A model generated the notes under the pieces. That model was not told the DNA's origin. It saw only the letters and a program-made list of their open reading frames with translations, and did not search any database. A program made the position numbers and the translations under genes. From Ferdinandcohnia salidurans (GTDB taxonomy: Bacteria; Bacillota; Bacilli; Bacillales; Bacillaceae_L): a DNA stretch of 64,000 nt. The stretch covers positions 496,001 through 560,000 of the forward strand of contig NZ_JBHUEK010000025.1 in the NCBI RefSeq assembly GCF_042680725.1, written 5' to 3'. This document shows, in pieces, positions 59,831-64,000 of this stretch (positions are counted from its first letter, which is position 1; every line of letters begins with the position of its first letter).

Positions 59831-60645
59831 TCCGCAACAAATTTAGGCAATACAAATGCTGCTTTGTGGAGTTCTTTTGTGTAATATTTTGTTTCAATTT
59901 CATGGAAGCGGTCTTCACTTACTTCTAAAGGATCATATTTTTTCGAACCGATCGTGAATGTCCATAGACCACTTGGGTAAGTTGGGATGTTCGCAATATA
60001 AAGACGTGTGATTGGGAAGATTTCCTTCACATCACGCTGCACGTTGCGGATTAAGTCTGGTGTAAACCAAGGGTTGTCCGTTTGCGCGACAAATACACCG
60101 TCTTCTTTTAACGCTTTTGAAATCCCTGCATAAAAGCCTTTTGTGAACAGGTTTACCGCTGGACCCACAGGCTCAGTAGAGTCAACCAAAATAACATCAT
60201 ACTCATTTTCACTGTTCGCTATATGCAAGAAACCATCATCAACCTTCACATCGACACGTGGGTCTTCAAGCTTCCCTGCAATTTCAGGAAGGTATTTCTT
60301 TGAGTACTCAATTACTTTTCCATCAATATCAACTAAAGTTGCTTTTTTCACACTAGGGTGCTTTAACACTTCACGGATTACACCGCCATCACCGCCACCT
60401 ACAACAAGGACGTTTTCAGGATTTGGGTGAGTGAATAACGGCACGTGTGCCACCATTTCGTGATAGACGAATTCGTCCACTTGAGTCGTCATAACCATCC
60501 CATCAAGAACGAGCATGTTACCGAATTCCTCAGTTTCTATCATATCGAGCTTTTGAAACTCTGTTTGTTCTGTATGTAAGGTTTGTTTAATTTTTGCTGT
60601 GATACCAAAGCTTTTTGTTTGTTTCTCCGTAAACCATAATTCCAT
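59821..60645 (-). CDS. speE: Spermidine synthase
   Basis: This 274-residue aminopropyltransferase makes spermidine from putrescine and decarboxylated S-adenosylmethionine. Motifs include VLVVGGGDGGVIRE (about 79-92), VDIDGKVIEYSKKYLP and the catalytic Asp in ILVDSTEPVGPA. ATG 60645 is about 8 bases after AAAGGATG; ATG 60651 is the alternative. The last codons and stop lie in an R1 repeat arm; B. subtilis SpeE ends SDLIK where this ends ADLI. Confidence 0.97.
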   Translation of the reverse strand: MELWFTEKQTKSFGITAKIKQTLHTEQTEFQKLDMIETEEFGNMLVLDGMVMTTQVDEFVYHEMVAHVPLFTHPNPENVLVVGGGDGGVIREVLKHPSVKKATLVDIDGKVIEYSKKYLPEIAGKLEDPRVDVKVDDGFLHIANSENEYDVILVDSTEPVGPAVNLFTKGFYAGISKALKEDGVFVAQTDNPWFTPDLIRNVQRDVKEIFPITRLYIANIPTYPSGLWTFTIGSKKYDPLEVSEDRFHEIETKYYTKELHKAAFVLPKFVADLI

Positions 60646-60789
60646 TTTCATAACATCCTTTCATTGAATAACTTAGGGATTTATTCCCTTATCGTTCCCT
60701 ATTCCCTTAAAAAAATCGATGTCAACTTCAAAAAGTATAAGGCAACTACCCGAAAATGCAAGAAAATTTTTCATCTTTTAGCAAATAAA

Positions 60790-60820
60790 TGTTTAAAAAG
60801 GCAGAAAACTTTTCATACTG
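60790..60820 (+). promoter_or_regulatory. Candidate forespore promoter of pbpG
   Basis: TGTTTA (60790-60795), an 18-base spacer and CATACTG (60814-60820) resemble sigma-G/sigma-F promoters (TGAATA-N17/18-CATACTA). pbpG is forespore-expressed in B. subtilis. Confidence 0.5.
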
Positions 60821-60888
60821 ATTGATATATGCCTACGAAAATGGCTCTATATGAAGCTTTCAAATAGAAAAAGAGAGAGGTGAACTCT

Positions 60889-62958
60889 GTGGAGCTTATT
60901 ACAAATGATCGGATAAAAACAGCTATTAAAATTATGCGAGCCCTTTTATTCATTGGCTTAATTTGCTGTACCCTAGTTGCCGTCGGGATATTGGGTGTGC
61001 TTGCCTATGCAAAGACACAGGGGGCACCTCCTCTTGCAGTTCCTTTATCCACCTTATTCTACGCAGAGGATGGAACGTTAATCGGGGAAGAACGTCATCA
61101 AGGTGAGACTCGCTATTGGGTGTCTCTCGACGATATGTCTGAATCCATTGTTGATGCCACCGTTTCCATTGAAGATCGGAACTTTTTTGACCATCATGGG
61201 TTTGACTATAAGCGAATTGGCGGTGCAATTATCGCCGACATTAAAGCGATGGCAAAGGTGCAAGGGGCGAGTACGATTACCCAGCAATATGCCAGAAACC
61301 TATTTTTAGAGCATGAAAAGACATGGAATCGAAAACTCACTGAGGCCCTGTACACCATTCGTCTAGAACTTAATTATTCAAAAAAAGAAATTCTCGAAGG
61401 TTATTTAAATACAATCTATTACGGACATGGCGTCTATGGAATTGAAGCAGCTGCTAATTATTATTATGGAAAAAGAGCAGGCGAGCTGACGCTTGCGGAA
61501 GCCTCCATGCTTGCAGGAGTGCCAAAGGGGCCAACTCATTACTCCCCATTAGTAAACGAGGAAAAAGCAAAACAGCGCCAAAAAGTCATCCTTCTTTCAA
61601 TGGTCGAGAATGGCTTTATTTCAAAAAAGACCGCTGAACAAGCACATGCTGAGGAACTAACCTTTACAGGCAACAAAATGGTCGGGCGTGAAGACATTGC
61701 CCCCTATTTCCAGGATGCTGTAAAAAAGGAGCTCCAAACAAAACTAAAGCTTGACCAACAAACGATTGAAACGGAGGGTTTACGTGTCTACACCACACTT
61801 AACCCAAAGCTTCAAGAAATTGCAGAGGAAAAAGCGAAGAACTTTATTAACGAAGAATCTAAAATTCAGCTTGGATTTGTCGCGATGGAACCGAAAAATG
61901 GTGAAGTACGTGCACTCATTGGCGGACGAGATTACGAGGAAAGCCCTTTTAATCGGGCAACACAGGCAAAACGTCAGCCCGGTTCGACCTTTAAGCCATT
62001 TTTATACTATGCAGCCCTTGAAAAAGGCTACACACCATCGACGCAAATTCGAAGTGAACTGACGACTTTCTCATACGACGACAATCGCTCAACATACACA
62101 CCACGTAATTATAAAAATTACTATGCGAACGACTCGATTACGTTAGCTCAGGCAATTGCCCTTTCCGACAATGTGTACGCTGTGAAAACCCATCTCTTTC
62201 TTGATGATGGAGAACTCATCGATACTGCGAAAAAGCTTGGAATCACAAGTAAACTTAAGGATGTTCCTTCCCTTGCTTTAGGGACGTCTGGCGTTAGTGT
62301 AATCGAAATGGTCAACGCCTACGCAACCATTAATAATGGTGGAAAACAACATAAGCCAGTTTTTATTACTAGAGTTGAAAATTACAAGGGTGAAGTCATT
62401 TATGAAAATACCACAAAGCCAAAACAAGTGCTTGATGAGGATCTCGCTTTTGTGACAACACAGTTAATGACTGGTATGTTTGATGAAAAATTAAATGATT
62501 ATACAGCCGTTACAGGATCTACGATTAGCGATAAGTTGACCAGATTTTACGCTGCAAAATCAGGTTCTACTGACACCGATAACTGGATGATTGGATACTC
62601 ACCGCAGCTCGTAGCTGGTATTTGGACCGGCTATGACGATAATGAACCAATGACAATCGTTGCAGAAAAACAGTATGCAAAGAATATTTGGGCAGGGTTC
62701 ATGGAAGAAGCGCATCAGGACATTGCGCCAACACCATTCAAACCGACTGAAGGAGTTGTTGGAGTATATGTCAATCCAGAAACAGGTTTGCTTCCGACAA
62801 AGGATTGCCCTATTTCAAGGCTTACTTACTATAAAGCAGGAACTGAGCCAACTGAATATTGTTCGAAAAATACGGACGACGTAAAGAAAGAGAATCCAAA
62901 GAAGGACGAAGAAAAAGAAGACAAAGGCTTCTTTAAGCGAATCTTTGATTGGTTTTAA
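60889..62958 (+). CDS. pbpG: Class A penicillin-binding protein 2d
   Basis: This 689-residue bifunctional enzyme polymerises and cross-links peptidoglycan, in B. subtilis acting in the forespore during germ-wall synthesis. One membrane helix (about 12-40) is followed by the transglycosylase domain (SIEDRNFFDHHGFD with catalytic Glu near 95; GASTITQQYARNLFL) and the transpeptidase domain with SxxK (STFK, Ser near 366), SDN (near 426) and KSG (KSGST, near 557). The C terminus is lysine-rich (PKKDEEKEDKGFFKRIFDWF). GTG 60889 follows AGAGAGG by 8 bases; GTG 60880 overlaps it. Confidence 0.95.
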   Translation: MELITNDRIKTAIKIMRALLFIGLICCTLVAVGILGVLAYAKTQGAPPLAVPLSTLFYAEDGTLIGEERHQGETRYWVSLDDMSESIVDATVSIEDRNFFDHHGFDYKRIGGAIIADIKAMAKVQGASTITQQYARNLFLEHEKTWNRKLTEALYTIRLELNYSKKEILEGYLNTIYYGHGVYGIEAAANYYYGKRAGELTLAEASMLAGVPKGPTHYSPLVNEEKAKQRQKVILLSMVENGFISKKTAEQAHAEELTFTGNKMVGREDIAPYFQDAVKKELQTKLKLDQQTIETEGLRVYTTLNPKLQEIAEEKAKNFINEESKIQLGFVAMEPKNGEVRALIGGRDYEESPFNRATQAKRQPGSTFKPFLYYAALEKGYTPSTQIRSELTTFSYDDNRSTYTPRNYKNYYANDSITLAQAIALSDNVYAVKTHLFLDDGELIDTAKKLGITSKLKDVPSLALGTSGVSVIEMVNAYATINNGGKQHKPVFITRVENYKGEVIYENTTKPKQVLDEDLAFVTTQLMTGMFDEKLNDYTAVTGSTISDKLTRFYAAKSGSTDTDNWMIGYSPQLVAGIWTGYDDNEPMTIVAEKQYAKNIWAGFMEEAHQDIAPTPFKPTEGVVGVYVNPETGLLPTKDCPISRLTYYKAGTEPTEYCSKNTDDVKKENPKKDEEKEDKGFFKRIFDWF

Positions 62959-63039
62959 TACGACATGCTTAAATGCACATCTGCCTAAACGTATAGATTT
63001 GAACAGAACGAACCTTGCTGATTTTTTGGGGAAAGGTCG

Positions 63040-63655
63040 GATTCCGACTCTTATTACTTGGGTTGACCGTTCTCTGTCTGAATTAGAGCTTGATTCGGAC
63101 TCTGGTCGCCTGGTTTAACCGGTCTCTGTCTGAATTAGAGACGGATTCGGACTCTAATCGCTAGTTTTGGCCGTTCTTTGTCAAAATAAGTGCTGGATTC
63201 CGACTCTGTTCACTTGGTTTGACTGTTCTCTGTCTGAATAAGTGTCGGATTCGGACTCTGTTCACTGAGTTTGACTGTTCTCTGTCTGAATAAGTGCTGG
63301 ATTCCGACTCTGTTCACTTGGTTTGACCGTCCTCTGTCTGAATTAGAGTCGGATTTGGACTCTGTTCTGGTTTTGGCCGTTCTTTGTCAAAATAAGTGCT
63401 GGATTCCGACTCTGTTCACTTGGTTTAACCGTTCTCTGTCAAAATAAGTGCTGGATTCCGACTCTGTTCACTTGGTTTAACCGTTCTTTGTCCGAATAAG
63501 TGCTGGATTCGGACTCTAATCGCTCGGTTTAACCGTTCTCTGTCTGAATAAGTGCCGGATTCGGACTCTGTTCACTTGGTTTAACCGTCCTCTGTCAAAA
63601 TAAGTGCCGGATTCCGACTCTAATCGCTGAGATTGACTGTTCTCTGTCCGAACAA
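63040..63655. repeat. Tandem array of ~52-base palindromic units (array B)
   Basis: About twelve units downstream of pbpG, each of form GTTTGACYGTTCTCTGTCTG, AATAAGTGCTGGATT, CSGACTCTGTTCACT. The core GTCYGAAT-N9-ATTCSGAC is the same palindrome as in array A at 27093-27420, and the 52-base period is identical. No gene lies within it. Confidence 0.88.
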
Positions 63656-63905
63656 AATCAGTTTCAAATTCTGACCTCTTTCAACAATAGCTCGATGTCT
63701 GACACGAACTTCTTTACTCGAATCATCGTCTGTAATTGTGACATTTTAGTGAACAAACGGACTAAAGCTTGAGCTTTTTTAATAAAATAAAGTACACTAA
63801 ATTTACAATGTACACACATTGAAACTAGGACATAGAAACCCCCAGGACCTACACAGCCTGGGGGTTTCGCTTTTATTGTTTTCTTAATTTACATAAGAAC
63901 CAGCT
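63656..63905. other. Gap between array B and the partial ywhD
   Basis: About 250 bases with only the terminator at 63836-63876; nothing else was recognised. Confidence 0.4.
63836..63876 (-). terminator. Terminator of the gene cut by the window end
   Basis: AAACCCCCAGG pairs with CCTGGGGGTTT. On the minus strand the stem is followed by a partial T run, about 30 bases past the stop at 63906. Confidence 0.7.
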
Positions 63906-64000
63906 TTATTTGACCTTAAGCCCCTCTTTTAACTCATCACTTGAGTTATCCCAAATTTCTTTATTGTGGTTAATTAAGAAATCTGCCAGTAGCTTCTTTG
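63906..64000 (-). CDS. C-terminal end of a probable YwhD family protein (cut by window end)
   Basis: The minus-strand frame ends ...KLLADFLINHNKEIW, DNSSDELKEGLKVK and stop at 63906-63908. Only about 31 codons are visible. In B. subtilis ywhD lies next to pbpG (ywhE) in this orientation, and a terminator follows here. The call rests mainly on position, so it is tentative. Confidence 0.5.
   Translation of the reverse strand, partial: KKLLADFLINHNKEIWDNSSDELKEGLKVK

Overview
The window is a stretch of a Bacillaceae chromosome. It carries endospore genes (a GerA-type germination operon, spoIIR, spo0F, racA and a forespore class A PBP) and a gene order that matches the Bacillus subtilis region running from the atp operon to speE-speB-pbpG: atp, upp, glyA, ywlG, rpiB, ywlE, mntP, ywlC, ywlB, spoIIR, prmC-prfA, racA, tdk, rpmE, rho, glpX, murZ, fbaA, spo0F/ywjG, pyrG, rpoE, then fadF, cls, argS-ywiB, speB-speE and pbpG. 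The differences (a transaldolase gene missing between murZ and fbaA, inserted ECF sigma modules, an inserted S8 protease and a beta-oxidation/IcmF cluster) point to a Bacillus-like relative rather than B. subtilis itself. Almost all genes are on the minus strand.

Layout. 1-3.4 kb: plus-strand germinant receptor operon (B subunit cut by the window edge, then A, then C). 3.4-6.0 kb: an ECF sigma/DUF4179 anti-sigma pair bracketed by two direct copies of the atpC 3' end plus its terminator. 5.8-13.3 kb: complete atpZ-I-B-E-F-H-A-G-D-C operon with a good promoter. 13.5-25.4 kb: secreted S8 protease, upp, glyA, a second ECF sigma/anti-sigma pair, ywlG, rpiB, a methyl-accepting protein, ywlE, mntP and ywlC. 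25.3-25.7 kb: a dense DnaA-box cluster. 25.7-42.6 kb: ywlB, spoIIR, an XRE regulator/membrane protein pair, prmC-prfA, racA, tdk, rpmE, rho, glpX, murZ, fbaA, spo0F, ywjG, pyrG and rpoE. 43-51.5 kb: thiolase, 3-hydroxyacyl-CoA dehydrogenase, two acyl-CoA dehydrogenases, a TetR regulator and fused isobutyryl-CoA mutase in one operon; fadF follows with its own promoter containing a FadR-like operator. 54-64 kb: cardiolipin synthase, a frameshifted XapX gene, argS-ywiB, a small heme-copper-oxidase-like membrane protein, speB, speE, pbpG and the tail of a probable ywhD.

Regulatory signals readable by eye fit the gene functions: sigma-H promoters before racA and spo0F, a sigma-F promoter before spoIIR, a forespore-type promoter before pbpG, a CTP-sensing reiterative-initiation attenuator before pyrG, ECF-type promoters before both sigma operons, FadR-like operators before fadF and the thiolase operon, and likely PurBoxes before glyA.

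The least explained content is repetitive. Family R1 has four copies of a structured element with a fixed core and flanking arms that differ between copies but stay complementary within each copy. Family R2 has two copies with terminal inverted repeats. Family R3 is a two-copy long palindrome. R4 is a short GGGACAGGTCCC palindrome at gene boundaries. There are also five intergenic tandem arrays, with periods near 20, 21 or 52 bases; three of them are series of short palindromes. No tRNA, rRNA, CRISPR array or intact insertion sequence was seen.
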